A DNA stretch of 64,000 nt from Arthrobacter sp. PsM3 (GCF_030433895.1 NZ_JARUXE010000002.1:62001-126000); one strand, 5' to 3'; positions 17,275-26,957 are shown, counted from the stretch's first letter. The notes: generated by a model from the letters alone, not told the origin. Translations and numbers: made by a program.

Positions 17275-17832
17275 ATGAACCGGAGTGATGATTTGAACAG
17301 CCTGGACCCCACCGACCTGAAGATCCTGCTCGAACTGATCCGGGATCCGCGGATCCAGATCGGCGAACTCAGCGAAACACTGGGCATCGCCCGCAACACC
17401 GCGCAGTCCCGTGTGCGCCGCATGCAGCGTTCGGGCCTGCTGCACGACGGAGGCCGCGAGATCGATCTTGAAGCGGTGGGTTATGACGTCGTCGCCTTCG
17501 TCACGATCGAGGTCAACCACCGGGAACTCGACGGCGTGGTGGGCGCCTTGCGCCTGATTGCACAGGTCCTGGAAGTCCACGAGATCTCCGGACGCGGCGA
17601 TGTGTGGTGCCGCGTGGTGGCCACCGACACGCACAACCTGCAGGCCGCCTTGCGTTCGATCCTCCGGATCAAGGGCGTCATCCGGACCGAGACGGTCCTC
17701 GCCCTGCACACGCACATCCCGTACCGCACCGAACCGCTGATCAGCCGGCTGGCCCAGGGCAGCTCCCTCGTTCCCGGCCGGGCCGCGTCGCGCCGGTCCG
17801 GTTCCGACGAACCCCAGGTAAACACTGGATAA
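17275..17832 (+). CDS. Lrp/AsnC-family transcriptional regulator
   Basis: This 185-residue regulator has the HTH region IQIGELSETLGIARNTAQSRVRRM and a RAM-like C-terminal half. The start is either ATG at 17275 or the in-frame TTG at 17293, which has GGAG upstream. It is divergent from an MFS transporter, and the corA gene follows eight bases downstream on the same strand, so it may be co-transcribed with corA. The ligand is unknown. It is distinct in sequence from the Lrp protein at 15315. Confidence 0.85.
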   Translation: MNRSDDLNSLDPTDLKILLELIRDPRIQIGELSETLGIARNTAQSRVRRMQRSGLLHDGGREIDLEAVGYDVVAFVTIEVNHRELDGVVGALRLIAQVLEVHEISGRGDVWCRVVATDTHNLQAALRSILRIKGVIRTETVLALHTHIPYRTEPLISRLAQGSSLVPGRAASRRSGSDEPQVNTG

Positions 17833-17839
17833 TGTCCCG

Positions 17840-18835
17840 GTGACTATCATCGACAACGCCGTCTACGTTGACGGCATCCGCAGTGCCGAGCCGCGGAACC
17901 TCGAGCAGACCTTTGAGACCCTCACCGAGCACGGGGGCATGGCCTGGATTGGCCTGTACCGGCCGACGTCGGACGAGATGGCTGCCGTGGCGGCCGAATT
18001 CAACCTGCACGGGCTGGCGGTGGAGGATGCGATTTCCGCGCATCAGCGCCCCAAGCTGGAACGCTACGACGACAACCTGTTCACCGTGCTCCGGCCCGCA
18101 CGGTACCTGGATGAAACCGAGACGGTGGAGTTCGGCGAACTGCACGTCTTCACCGGCCGGAACTTTGTGGTCACCGTCCGCCACGCCGAGACGGGGGTGG
18201 TGCGCCAGGTCCGGCGCCGGCTGGAGCGGCGCCCGGACCTGCTGTGCCACGGCCCCGAAGCCGTCCTGTACGCGCTCATGGACCAGGTGGTGGATGACTA
18301 CGGTCCCGTAGTGGCCGGGCTGGAAAATGATATTGACGAGATCGAGGACCAGCTCTTCAGCGGCGACCCCCTCGTGTCCCGGCGCATCTACGAACTCGCC
18401 CGCGAGGTCATCCATTTCCAGCGCGCCATTCATCCGCTCCCGGCGATGATGCAACAGCTCCGGCGCGGCTTCGAAAAGTACCACGTCGACACCGAACTGC
18501 AGCACAGCCTCCGCGACGTCGAGGACCATGTGGAGCGGCTGATCTCCCGCGCTGACTCCTTCCGGGACCTCCTGCAGAACGCCCTGACCCTCGACGGGAC
18601 GCTGACGGCCAACCGCCAGAACGAGGCCAGCGCCGAGCAGAACGAGCAGGTCAAGAAGATCTCTTCCTGGGCGGCCATTTTCTTCGCGCCGTCATTCGTC
18701 GCCGGCATTTACGGGATGAACTTTGAGCGGATGCCCGAACTGCAATGGACCTACGGCTATCCGATGGCAATCGGGCTGATGGCCGCCACCGCCACGCTGA
18801 TGTACACCATCTTCAAGAAGAAAGGCTGGCTCTAG
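17840..18835 (+). CDS. corA: CorA-family magnesium/cobalt transporter
   Basis: This 331-residue CorA-type channel has a cytoplasmic N-terminal domain, a long stalk helix and two C-terminal membrane helices. The signature YGMNF lies at the end of the first membrane helix (FFAPSFVAGIYGMNF), and the C-terminus is basic (FKKKGWL), as in CorA. The protein forms pentamers that pass Mg2+, Co2+ or Ni2+. The GTG start is eight bases after the preceding Lrp stop, so the gene is probably in that operon. Confidence 0.9.
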   Translation: MTIIDNAVYVDGIRSAEPRNLEQTFETLTEHGGMAWIGLYRPTSDEMAAVAAEFNLHGLAVEDAISAHQRPKLERYDDNLFTVLRPARYLDETETVEFGELHVFTGRNFVVTVRHAETGVVRQVRRRLERRPDLLCHGPEAVLYALMDQVVDDYGPVVAGLENDIDEIEDQLFSGDPLVSRRIYELAREVIHFQRAIHPLPAMMQQLRRGFEKYHVDTELQHSLRDVEDHVERLISRADSFRDLLQNALTLDGTLTANRQNEASAEQNEQVKKISSWAAIFFAPSFVAGIYGMNFERMPELQWTYGYPMAIGLMAATATLMYTIFKKKGWL

Positions 18836-18900
18836 CGGGCGTCTCCGGCGCCCGGCCCCGCGGCAGGCAGGGCCGCAACACCGCCGTGTAGTCTGGCGTC

Positions 18901-20604
18901 ATGAGCGCGCGGCGGGACCGGTTCCGGGACATCGTGGAGACCCTGACGAGGCATGGGCTGGGCTTCGCGCTGGGAAGTCTTGGGCTGGACCGGCTCCGCC
19001 CTGCCGACGCAACCCTGCGGCAGCACCGGCTTCCGCCCCGGGGCGTGAGCATGCCGGTACGGCTCCGGCTCGCCCTGGAGGACCTCGGCGCGGTGTACAT
19101 CAAGTTCGGCCAGATCGTGTCCACGCGCACCGATGTGCTGCCGCCGGAATACGCCACCGAACTCGCAAGGCTCCAGGACGATTCCCCTCCCATTGCTGCC
19201 GCCGAAGTCCGCGCCGTGATCGCCGAAGAGCTCGGTACCGCGGCGGAACTGCTGCTCGAGTCACTGGACGACTCGCCCCTCGCCACCGGATCGATCGGCC
19301 AGGTCCACTGCGGCCGGATCATTGTGGAAGCGCAGGACGCCGAACCGGGCCTCTCCGGTGACGCCGCCGGCGGCGGCCAGCCCGTCGACGTCGTGGTCAA
19401 AGTCCGGCGCCCCGGCGTCGTGTCCCAGATCAATGAGGATCTGGAGATCATGGCCGAACTGGCGAAACGGGCGGAGCGGGCCTCCGCCAGGGCCGCCGGC
19501 CTGCATCTGGCAGCCCTCGTGGACGAGTTCTCCCAGACCCTGCGCGCGGAGCTGGACTACGTGCAGGAAGCCCGGAACGCAGAGCAGTTCGCCGCGAACT
19601 TCGCGGGCGACCTCCGCGTCCACATCCCCCGGGTCTTCTGGGCCACGAGCACCTCACGGGTCCTCACGCTGGAACGCATCCGTGGCATCAAAGTCAACGA
19701 CGCCGCCGCGCTGCGGGACGCCGGGATTGATGCCGGGGAGCTGGCCCGGACGGCCTGCAGCGTCCTGCTCAAGATGGTGTTCGAGGACGGTTTCTTCCAC
19801 GCCGACCCGCATCCGGGCAACTTCTTCGTGGAGGACGACGGGCGCCTCGGCATCATCGACTTCGGCATGGTCGGCCACGTCAGCGACTCCACGCGCGGCC
19901 AGCTCGTCCGGATGCTGCTCGCTGTGGTGGAGCAGGACTCCGCTCGGCTGACCACGGCCTTGGTCCGCCTGTGCGGGGCACAGTCGGACGGCGGATTTGG
20001 CGAGCTGCAATCGGCCCTGGGCCGGCTCGTGGACCGCTACGCCGGCCGGCCGCTCGCGGAGGTTCCGATTGTGGCGGTGCTGACGGAACTGGCGGCCCTG
20101 CTGCGCGCCCACAAGCTGCGGCTGCCGCGGGACATAGCCCTCATGCTGAAGATGCTGGTGATGGCGGACGGCCTGGGCAAACAGCTGGATCCCGGATTCG
20201 AGCTGACCACCCAGCTGGGCCCCTTCACGCAGAAGATCCTGCTCGGCTCGCTCTCGCCCGAGGCACTCGCGGACCGGCTCAAGAAGCTCGGCCGGGAAGC
20301 CCTGCGCCTCGGGACGGACGCGCCGGAGATCATCCGCCGGATGGTGGATGTCCTGGAGCGCGGTGGCATCGACATCCATTTCCGGGTCGATGAGCTGGAC
20401 CGGCTGATGGACAAGGCGGACAAGACCGGGAACCGGATCGTCGCCGGACTCATCACCGCCGCCCTGATCAATGCCGTCGGGGACCTGGTGTCGGTCCAGC
20501 CCGACCGCTGGCGGAACTGGCCGAAGACCCTTTTCGCCGCGGGCGTCGGCGGGGTCGGCGCCCTCGGGGCCTACCTTGCCCTGACCTCCCGGAGCCGGAA
20601 GTAG
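18901..20604 (+). CDS. ABC1/AarF/UbiB-family atypical kinase
   Basis: This 567-residue protein belongs to the UbiB/AarF protein-kinase-like family. It shows the KxGQ motif in YIKFGQIVSTR, the altered glycine-rich LATGSIGQVH, the catalytic-loop HADPHPGNFF and the metal-binding IDFGMVG. Hydrophobic segments near the C-terminus (AGLITAALINAV and TLFAAGVGGVGALGAYLAL) suggest membrane anchoring. Family members support quinone or lipid metabolism through ATPase activity; the actinobacterial role is not established. A second paralogue lies at 25240. Confidence 0.87.
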   Translation: MSARRDRFRDIVETLTRHGLGFALGSLGLDRLRPADATLRQHRLPPRGVSMPVRLRLALEDLGAVYIKFGQIVSTRTDVLPPEYATELARLQDDSPPIAAAEVRAVIAEELGTAAELLLESLDDSPLATGSIGQVHCGRIIVEAQDAEPGLSGDAAGGGQPVDVVVKVRRPGVVSQINEDLEIMAELAKRAERASARAAGLHLAALVDEFSQTLRAELDYVQEARNAEQFAANFAGDLRVHIPRVFWATSTSRVLTLERIRGIKVNDAAALRDAGIDAGELARTACSVLLKMVFEDGFFHADPHPGNFFVEDDGRLGIIDFGMVGHVSDSTRGQLVRMLLAVVEQDSARLTTALVRLCGAQSDGGFGELQSALGRLVDRYAGRPLAEVPIVAVLTELAALLRAHKLRLPRDIALMLKMLVMADGLGKQLDPGFELTTQLGPFTQKILLGSLSPEALADRLKKLGREALRLGTDAPEIIRRMVDVLERGGIDIHFRVDELDRLMDKADKTGNRIVAGLITAALINAVGDLVSVQPDRWRNWPKTLFAAGVGGVGALGAYLALTSRSRK

Positions 20605-20640
20605 CCGTCGGCCACGTCGGGACTGTCTGCACAGGGATCG

Positions 20641-20955
20641 TCAGCGGCGCTGCCGTGCCTGCGCGAGCAGCCGGCTGAACGCCAGGACGAAGACGGCCTC
20701 GATCAGCACCATGAGCCCGAGCAGCAGCCACTGGCTTTGGCCAATGAAGACCACCGCACCGATCACCACCAGGATGGTTCCCAGGGCCAGGGCGTAGACG
20801 GCGAAGCCGATGGCCACCTTCGCGCTGCGGACGCCCGTGCGGAAGCCGAAGCCTACGGGTTCACCCCCGGGGTATCCGCCCACGCGGTCGGGCCCGGCCG
20901 GCTTGAGGCTGTCGAACTCGTCCCACGGGTCGCGGTCCTGATCCTTTTTGGTCAT
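20641..20955 (-). CDS. Small membrane protein, unknown function
   Basis: This 104-residue protein has a polar, acidic N-terminus (TKKDQDRDPWDEFDSLKPAG) and two hydrophobic segments, AIGFAVYALALGTILVVIGA and LLLGLMVLIEAVFVLAF, ending with basic residues. I do not recognise a family. The true start is ATG at 20955; the frame is open further upstream but only antisense to other material. It lies between the AarF gene (convergent) and the ABC-F gene on the same strand, 70 bases upstream. Confidence 0.7.
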   Translation of the reverse strand: MTKKDQDRDPWDEFDSLKPAGPDRVGGYPGGEPVGFGFRTGVRSAKVAIGFAVYALALGTILVVIGAVVFIGQSQWLLLGLMVLIEAVFVLAFSRLLAQARQRR

Positions 20956-21025
20956 GCTCCCATTATCCCGCGGCGACGGCGGTCCGCAGGGTTCCGGTTG
21001 CCCGCAGTCCGCGGGCTGATCGCCC

Positions 21026-22618
21026 CTACGCGGCGCGGACGTCGATCTCGCCCGGTGCCGCACCGTCAGCGCCGAACACCAGGTGGCGGTTGGCGATTTT
21101 CTCGCTGAAGAACCGGTCGTGGCTGACCACCACGACGGCCCCGGGGAAATGCACCAGTGCCCGTTCCATGACCTGGGTGCTGGACATGTCCAGGTGGTTG
21201 GTCGGTTCGTCCAGCAGCAGCACCGAGGCGCCGGAGAGCAGGCACTGTGCCATGGCCACCCGGGCCTTTTGCCCGCCGGAGAGGTTCCCGATTTTCTGTT
21301 TGAGGTCCGCCTCGGAGAACTGGAACATCGCGAGGAACCGGTTGACGGACTTCTTCGTGGCGCTGAACGCCAGGCTGTCCGGGAGCGCGTTGACCGCGTG
21401 GGACACCGTGTCGGCGTCGTCGAGGTCCTCCAGCATCTGGTTGTAGGAAACGAAGCCGGGCCCCTTGGCCCAGGCCACCTCACCGGCGTCGGCTTGCTCT
21501 TCGCCGGTCAGGACCTTCAGGAGAGTGGACTTGCCGCTGCCGTTGGAGCCAAGGACCACAATCCGGTTGCCCCGGCGGATCTCGAAGGACAAGTCGTCGA
21601 AGAGCAGCTTCTCGCCGTAGGACTTGCCCAGTCCCTCCACCCGGCAGAGGACATCCTTGACGTGCAGGCCGCCATAGATCTCGGTGACGATCTGGTCGAC
21701 GGGCCGCGGTGTGCGGGACTTCTTGATCTTGGCCAGCTGGTTCCCCAGCCCGCCGCCGGCCGCCTTGGCTGCCTCGCGGCGGTCGGCGATCCCTTCGGCT
21801 TCAAAGGCCAGGAGCTCCGATTCGTGCACGAACTGCTGCTCCAGGGTCTTGAGCCGGAACTGTTTCTGCACGACGTATTCGCCGAAGCTGCCCGGGTATT
21901 CGTGCAGGTGGTAATTTTCCACCTCGATGATCCGGGTGACGACGGCGTCGAGGAATTTCCGGTCGTGCGAGACGATGATCGCGGCGCCCTTGAAGTCCCG
22001 GAACCAGCTTTCGAGCCATTCGACGCCGGCCACGTCCAGAAAGTTGGTGGGCTCATCCAGCAGCAGCACATCGGGGCCTTCGAGCAGGATCTTGGCCAGG
22101 GCCGCACGGTTGCGCCAGCCGCCGGACAGCTCGTCGATCGCGCAGTTGCGGTGGGCCTCGTCGAAGCCCAGTGTGGTGAGGACGGTGTCGATGCGGCGCG
22201 GGTAGTCCCAGCCGTCGAGCCGGTCCACTTCCTCGAACAATTCGGCCTGGCGGCCGATCAGGCGGTCGAGTTCGGCTGCCGCCGGGTCAGCGGCGATGGC
22301 AGTGTCAATGTCAGCCAGTTCGGCCTCAATCGCCTTGATCCCGGTGAACAGGGCGTCGAGCACGTCAAGAATTGTGGCTTCCCCGTTGAGTTCTGAGAAC
22401 TGGGAGAAGTAGCCCACCTTCGTGCCCAGTTCCAGGGTGACGGTGCCGGTGTCGGGGGTCACCTGGTCTAGGACCAGTTTGAGGATGGTCGTCTTGCCGG
22501 AGCCGTTCTTGCCGATCAGGCCCACCCGGTCGCCGGTCTCGAGGCGGAAGAATGCCTCCCGGAGAATCTGGGTGTTGTCGAAGCGCACGCTGACGTCTTG
22601 CAGCCGGATCAGGCTCAT
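21026..22618 (-). CDS. ABC-F family ATPase (translation factor type)
   Basis: This 530-residue protein has two ABC domains and no membrane segment. The first has Walker A GKNGSGKTT and signature LSGGWRNRAALAK; the second has GSNGSGKST and LSGGQKARVAMAQ. Both DEPTN segments (FLD and HLD) are intact. The inter-domain linker is charged and helical. ABC-F proteins act on the ribosome, relieving stalling or giving antibiotic protection; this one resembles housekeeping EttA/Uup-like members more than known resistance proteins. ATG start; GAAAGAG lies upstream. Confidence 0.9.
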   Translation of the reverse strand: MSLIRLQDVSVRFDNTQILREAFFRLETGDRVGLIGKNGSGKTTILKLVLDQVTPDTGTVTLELGTKVGYFSQFSELNGEATILDVLDALFTGIKAIEAELADIDTAIAADPAAAELDRLIGRQAELFEEVDRLDGWDYPRRIDTVLTTLGFDEAHRNCAIDELSGGWRNRAALAKILLEGPDVLLLDEPTNFLDVAGVEWLESWFRDFKGAAIIVSHDRKFLDAVVTRIIEVENYHLHEYPGSFGEYVVQKQFRLKTLEQQFVHESELLAFEAEGIADRREAAKAAGGGLGNQLAKIKKSRTPRPVDQIVTEIYGGLHVKDVLCRVEGLGKSYGEKLLFDDLSFEIRRGNRIVVLGSNGSGKSTLLKVLTGEEQADAGEVAWAKGPGFVSYNQMLEDLDDADTVSHAVNALPDSLAFSATKKSVNRFLAMFQFSEADLKQKIGNLSGGQKARVAMAQCLLSGASVLLLDEPTNHLDMSSTQVMERALVHFPGAVVVVSHDRFFSEKIANRHLVFGADGAAPGEIDVRAA

Positions 22619-22672
22619 GGGTATTTCTCTTTCGATGTGGGGTCAGAACGGCATGGGCGGCGGAGCGTGGGA

Positions 22673-23974
22673 CTAGCGGGTCGCGAGCCGCCACAGCGAG
22701 GTGACCTCGGCCGCCCGGGCCGCGAACAGAGGATCGTTGCGGTCGGATGCCTTGGGGTGGGTTGGCTTGGTGTCTAACCGGTCCAGCACCTTCAGCCCGG
22801 CCGCCTCGATGGCGCCAACCAGCTGGTCGCGGGAGCGCAGGCCCAGGTGTTCGGCCAGGTCCGAGAGGATGAGCCAGCCCTCACCGCCAGGCTCCAGATG
22901 GTCGGAAAGCTCGTTCAGGAAACGGAACAGCATCCGGCTGCCGGGGTCGTAGACGGCATTGTCCAAGGAAGAATGCGGGGTGGCCGGGATCCACGGCGGG
23001 TTGCACACGATGAGCGGCGCACGGCCGGCCGGGAACATGTCGGTCAGGACTGCCTCCGCACGGTCCTGGACCCCTAGATTAAGGAAGTTCTCGACGGCGC
23101 AGGCAACCGCGCGGGGTTCATTGTCCGTCGCCACCACGCGGTGCACGCCGCGGCGGGCGAGGACGGCAGCGAGCACCCCGGTGCCGGTGCCGACGTCGAA
23201 CGCCAGCACGTCAGACGGCAGCGGAGCGGCGGCCAGCAGACCGACATACTCGCTGCGGGTCGGGAAGAACGTGCCGTAGTGCGGATGGATGCGTTCCTGC
23301 AGGGCATCGACGTAGACGCCGTTGCGCCGCCACTCGTGTGCGCCGATTGCCCCGACCAGTTCGTGGAGGGACACCACCGAGGGCTCGCTGATGTCGCCGT
23401 ACGCTTCCCCGGCGGCCTCCTGGATATCCGGGGAGCGCCGCAGCGGCACCACCGGGCCGGGGTCAAGCGGGATCAGCAGCAGGCCGAGAATGCGTGCGCG
23501 GTGCGAGCGGGACTGCCGGTGCCGGTAGAACTCGTCGGCCGGGGTGTCGGCGGCTTTTTTCTTCCCGGTGCCCACCCGCCGGTCCAAGGCGTTGAGGATC
23601 TGCCGGGCGTTGTGGAAGTCGCCCTGCCAGAGCATTGCGATGCCCTGGGACGCCATCCGGTTCGCCTCATCGGCGGTGAGGGAGTCGGTGACAACTTCAA
23701 CGCGGGCGGGTGCGGGCCTTCCGTTCGCGGACCGCCATTGGGCCGTCCGGCTGTGGCCGGCCTCGGCCCATGTCACGACGGCAGGCTCATCCGTTGCGGC
23801 GGCGTGCGGGGACGCGGGGGCGGGCGTCGGGACTGCCAGGGGGCTGTCCGGTACTGCGGTTGCGATAAGGGTTCCAATCCCAGAGTCCGAGGGCGGATCG
23901 GAGACTGACGTTTGCGGCGGGATTCCGCGACGCCGGGGGAAACGGTCCGGGGTTTCGGACAGCCGTCCGGTCAC
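22673..23974 (-). CDS. Class I SAM-dependent methyltransferase (NPPW type)
   Basis: This 433-residue protein has a C-terminal Rossmann methyltransferase domain. Motif I is DVGTGTGVLAAVLARRG and motif IV is NPPW, as in enzymes that methylate amide or amino nitrogens (PrmC/RlmG-like). About 100 N-terminal residues are low-complexity, Pro/Ala/Thr-rich; the middle region (LTADEANRMASQGIAMLW) is unrecognised. The GTG start has a poor ribosome binding site, so the real start may be further in. The substrate is unknown; protein or RNA is likely given the NPPW motif. Confidence 0.8.
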   Translation of the reverse strand: MTGRLSETPDRFPRRRGIPPQTSVSDPPSDSGIGTLIATAVPDSPLAVPTPAPASPHAAATDEPAVVTWAEAGHSRTAQWRSANGRPAPARVEVVTDSLTADEANRMASQGIAMLWQGDFHNARQILNALDRRVGTGKKKAADTPADEFYRHRQSRSHRARILGLLLIPLDPGPVVPLRRSPDIQEAAGEAYGDISEPSVVSLHELVGAIGAHEWRRNGVYVDALQERIHPHYGTFFPTRSEYVGLLAAAPLPSDVLAFDVGTGTGVLAAVLARRGVHRVVATDNEPRAVACAVENFLNLGVQDRAEAVLTDMFPAGRAPLIVCNPPWIPATPHSSLDNAVYDPGSRMLFRFLNELSDHLEPGGEGWLILSDLAEHLGLRSRDQLVGAIEAAGLKVLDRLDTKPTHPKASDRNDPLFAARAAEVTSLWRLATR

Positions 23975-24053
23975 GAACCGCGCTTGATAATGGCGGATAC
24001 TGCCATTCGACGCACCTTCTCAGGATACAGGCGACTGCCGGCAGGAATCAGCC

Positions 24054-24086
24054 GTCCTGCCCGGGCTGCGGATTCCCGGGCGGGAC
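24054..24086 (-). terminator. Possible terminator downstream of the YqeY gene
   Basis: GTCCTGCCCGGG (24054-24065) pairs with CCCGGGCGGGAC (24075-24086) with one wobble and a nine-base loop. It begins nine bases beyond the yqeY stop. No clear T-run follows, so efficiency is doubtful. Confidence 0.4.
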
Positions 24087-24094
24087 AGGCTGTG

Positions 24095-24562
24095 TCACTG
24101 CGGGATGCGGCTGCGCACGATCTCGCTGACGGCCTTGCCGTCGAAGCGTCCGGCGACCTTCGCGGTCACCGGCTTCATCACCGCGCCCAGCTGGCGCATG
24201 GTCAGCTCGGTGCCATCGGCCGTGAGGCCACCGATCACCTCGTCGACGATCGCCTCCACCTCGGCGGCGGTGAGTGCCTTCGGCAGGTACGCTTCGATGA
24301 TTTCGGCTTCGGCGATTTCCGCCGCGGCCCGCTCGGACTCCCCCGCCTCGGTGTAGATGCGGGCGGTGTCGCGGCGTTTGGCGGCTTCCTTCTGCAGCAG
24401 CGACGTCACCTGGGCGTCGTCCAGCACGATCGGGGTCTTGCCGGACTTCTCGCGGGTCTCGATTTCGCCCAGGACGTTGCGAACCGTAGTGAGTGCAACC
24501 TTGTTGCGGTCCTTCATGTGGCCGACGACGTCGGCGTGCAGGCGTTCTTTCAGGGTGGTCAT
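24095..24562 (-). CDS. GatB/YqeY domain-containing protein
   Basis: This 155-residue YqeY-family protein shares the tail domain of GatB/GatE amidotransferase subunits, a helical tRNA-binding-like module. Recognisable segments are MTTLKERLHADVVGHMK, the EAAKRRDTARIY helix and the C-terminal GAVMKPVTAKVAGRFDGK. The standalone protein's function is not settled; a tRNA or ribosome link is often proposed. ATG at 24562 is supported by GAGGAG five bases upstream; the frame extends upstream without a supported start. Confidence 0.88.
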   Translation of the reverse strand: MTTLKERLHADVVGHMKDRNKVALTTVRNVLGEIETREKSGKTPIVLDDAQVTSLLQKEAAKRRDTARIYTEAGESERAAAEIAEAEIIEAYLPKALTAAEVEAIVDEVIGGLTADGTELTMRQLGAVMKPVTAKVAGRFDGKAVSEIVRSRIPQ

Positions 24563-24669
24563 GATTCTCCTCGTCTCACTGGACAGGATATCGGGCTGCG
24601 CTAGGTTGCATGGCGGCGAGGGGAACTCGCCCACAGGAGGATGTGGCCCGGGTGCGATCTCGCGCGTGC

Positions 24670-25029
24670 TCAGAAACGGATGCGGCGCACCCGGACCGTA
24701 ACGCCGGCGATGGTCCCGGCCAGTCCCAGTGGGACGGCGGACAGCGCCCCGAAGTGCGGCAGCAAGCTTCCGCCGGCTACAAGATTGAGCCCGCCGATGA
24801 CCACGCCCGGAGCCGCGACCATAACGGTGACCCACAACGGATCGCCCCGGTACCGCGACCAGCCGGCGGCACCCAGGCCAAGAATGGCTCCGGCCAGGAT
24901 GAGTGTGCTGCCCAGCCGGTCCCGTTCAATGGCGTTGGTGACTGTCCCGAAGTAGAGCGTTTGGCCCAGCCCCAGGCAGAGCAGGACGATTCCCGCGGCT
25001 GCGGCGCCGGCCCACGCCGTCCGGGCCAC
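24670..25029 (-). CDS. Small integral membrane protein, unknown
   Basis: This ~119-residue protein has about four hydrophobic segments (AAGIVLLCLGLGQTLYFG, STLILAGAILGLGAAGW, LWVTVMVAAPGVVIGGLNLV, AVPLGLAGTIAGVTV) and a very basic C-terminus. No family is recognised. GTG at 25029 has AAAGGA upstream and starts directly before the first helix; an upstream start at 25116 would add 29 Arg/Ser-rich residues. It lies upstream of yqeY on the same strand. Confidence 0.65.
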   Translation of the reverse strand: MARTAWAGAAAAGIVLLCLGLGQTLYFGTVTNAIERDRLGSTLILAGAILGLGAAGWSRYRGDPLWVTVMVAAPGVVIGGLNLVAGGSLLPHFGALSAVPLGLAGTIAGVTVRVRRIRF

Positions 25030-25239
25030 GACGGACGATCCTTTAATGGGGCTCCTGCGTCTTTTTGGTGAACTGGAACGTAGCGGTCTGTGCCCTCGTT
25101 GGGCGTTAAGGGTCACGGGCCGCCACGGCCTCGTCCGATTCGTAACTGTATGTGTCCAACATAGTGGGCGATCGGAACGAGGGGGTCCGGTGGATACGGA
25201 CGGCCCGGCCCTGAACGTGACTGGACAGAACCTATGCGC

Positions 25240-26952
25240 TCAGAGGCCGCTGCGGCCCGCCCACAGCCCATGCAGCAGGGGAACCACCGACGCGATCATC
25301 AGCACACTGCCGAGAACCAAGTCGTCGGCCCGGACCACAGAACCTGCGATGAGCAGGGCGCCGAAAACCAGCGCCGATGCCGATCGCTGTGCCGTGCGGT
25401 CGAGCCGTGCCACCTGCCGCTCGAGGCGCGGACTGGCAACGGACAATGAACCGTCCTCGATGCGGGTGAGGAGCCCTTCCAGACGTTTCGGCAGGCCCAG
25501 GGCCAGCCCTGCGGCATCGAACGCCTGTTGAGCCAGGTCCTGCACGATGTTGCCACGCTCGTCGCGCAGCAGCTGCGCCGCATAGGGTTCGACCGAGTCC
25601 CACAGATTGAACCGGGCGTCCAGCGAGCTGCTGACACCCGATGTCAGTGACATCGCCCGGATGATGAGCAGGAAGTTCTCCGGCAACTGGAACGGCAACG
25701 AGCGAACCACGTCACCGAATTCCACCGCAAAATCACGGAACTCCCGCGGGTCCACCTCGCGCAGATCCGCGAAGCCCATTCCGCCGAACCGGGCGAAGAG
25801 GTGCGTCATTGCCCGCTCAAGCTCGACCGTGTCGGCCGAGGGCACCAGCACACCCACGTCGCTGATCGCGGTCATCAGCCCCTTGCCGTCCCGCGCGGCG
25901 GCGGCAATGAGCAGTTTCCGCAGGCCGCTGCGCGTGCTCGCCGGGACCTCGCCCATCATGCCGAAGTCGATGAACGTCAGCTTCCAGGGGCGCTCTGTGG
26001 ACGCGACAGCAGCCGGAGTGACAAAGATATTGCCCGGGTGCGGGTCGGCGTGAAAAAAGCCGTTCGTGAACATCTGGTCGAACATGACCGACGCGAAAAC
26101 CGGGGCAACCTGGGCCGGATCGATGCCCGCCGCGCGAAGCGCCTCCGCGTCCGTGATCTTGATCGCCGTGACGTCTTCGAGGGTAAGCACGCGCCGGGTG
26201 GTCCGCTCCCAGACGACGTCGGGCACACCCACCCGGTCGTCGTCGGCGAAATCATCAGCGAACCGCACCGAATTCTCCGCCTCATGCAGGTAGTCGATCT
26301 CCTCAAGACTGGTCTGCGCAAACTCCTCGACCAGTGCGGGCATGTCGGCGCGGTCGGAGACCAGGCGCACGTGGCTGAGCCAGCCGCCCACTTTGCGCAG
26401 GGCCGCCAGGTCGACGTCGACAATGGCGTCGATGCCCGGTCGCTGGACCTTCAGCACCACATTGTCGAGGCCGGTGTCGGCGGCATCGCCCGGGAGAAGC
26501 CTCGCCCGGTGCGCCTGCCCGAGGGACGCTGCTGCGATCGGCGTCTCCTCGACCGAGGCGAACAACTTCTCCAGCGGCGCACCCAGCTCCGCCTCGGCAA
26601 GGCTGCGGATCGCGGAGAACGGCACCGGGGGCACCTCGTCCTGCAGTCCCTCAAGTTCCTTGGTGATCTCGGGCGGAAGCACGTCGAGCCTGGAGGACAG
26701 GAACTGACCGACTTTGATCATCAGGCCGCCAAGGTCCACTGCGAGCGCATGAAAGCGCTGCGCGAAGCGAAGCATCCTCTTCGCCCGGGTGCGCTCCGCG
26801 ACCCTGACCAGCCCGATCCGGGGCAGGAACAGCTCAAACCACCAGGTCACTGCGAGATGCCAGGCGGCGAAGCGCAGGATGCGGCGGTAACGGGCACGGG
26901 TGTTCCCGGCGCCGGGTACCGGGTCTGCCCGGTCCCGACGAACCGACGCCAC
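25240..26952 (-). CDS. ABC1/AarF/UbiB-family kinase behind a PadR regulator
   Basis: This 570-residue atypical kinase contains the KxGQ motif (MIKVGQFLSSR), ALA-loop-like IAAASLGQAH, HADPHPGNIF and IDFGMMGEV, plus two hydrophobic stretches at the C-terminus (ASALVFGALLIAGSVV and LVLGSVLMIASVVPLL). GTG at 26952 is chosen because it begins five bases after the PadR stop and gives a normal family length; the frame remains open upstream inside padR. It is the second AarF paralogue in this window, and the pairing with PadR suggests inducible expression. Confidence 0.85.
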   Translation of the reverse strand: MASVRRDRADPVPGAGNTRARYRRILRFAAWHLAVTWWFELFLPRIGLVRVAERTRAKRMLRFAQRFHALAVDLGGLMIKVGQFLSSRLDVLPPEITKELEGLQDEVPPVPFSAIRSLAEAELGAPLEKLFASVEETPIAAASLGQAHRARLLPGDAADTGLDNVVLKVQRPGIDAIVDVDLAALRKVGGWLSHVRLVSDRADMPALVEEFAQTSLEEIDYLHEAENSVRFADDFADDDRVGVPDVVWERTTRRVLTLEDVTAIKITDAEALRAAGIDPAQVAPVFASVMFDQMFTNGFFHADPHPGNIFVTPAAVASTERPWKLTFIDFGMMGEVPASTRSGLRKLLIAAAARDGKGLMTAISDVGVLVPSADTVELERAMTHLFARFGGMGFADLREVDPREFRDFAVEFGDVVRSLPFQLPENFLLIIRAMSLTSGVSSSLDARFNLWDSVEPYAAQLLRDERGNIVQDLAQQAFDAAGLALGLPKRLEGLLTRIEDGSLSVASPRLERQVARLDRTAQRSASALVFGALLIAGSVVRADDLVLGSVLMIASVVPLLHGLWAGRSGL

Positions 26953-26957
26953 CCCCG

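Noticed and set aside
24563-24835. Upstream extension of the YqeY frame
   Set aside because: The residues are Arg/Gly-rich without similarity, and GAGGAG supports ATG at 24562.
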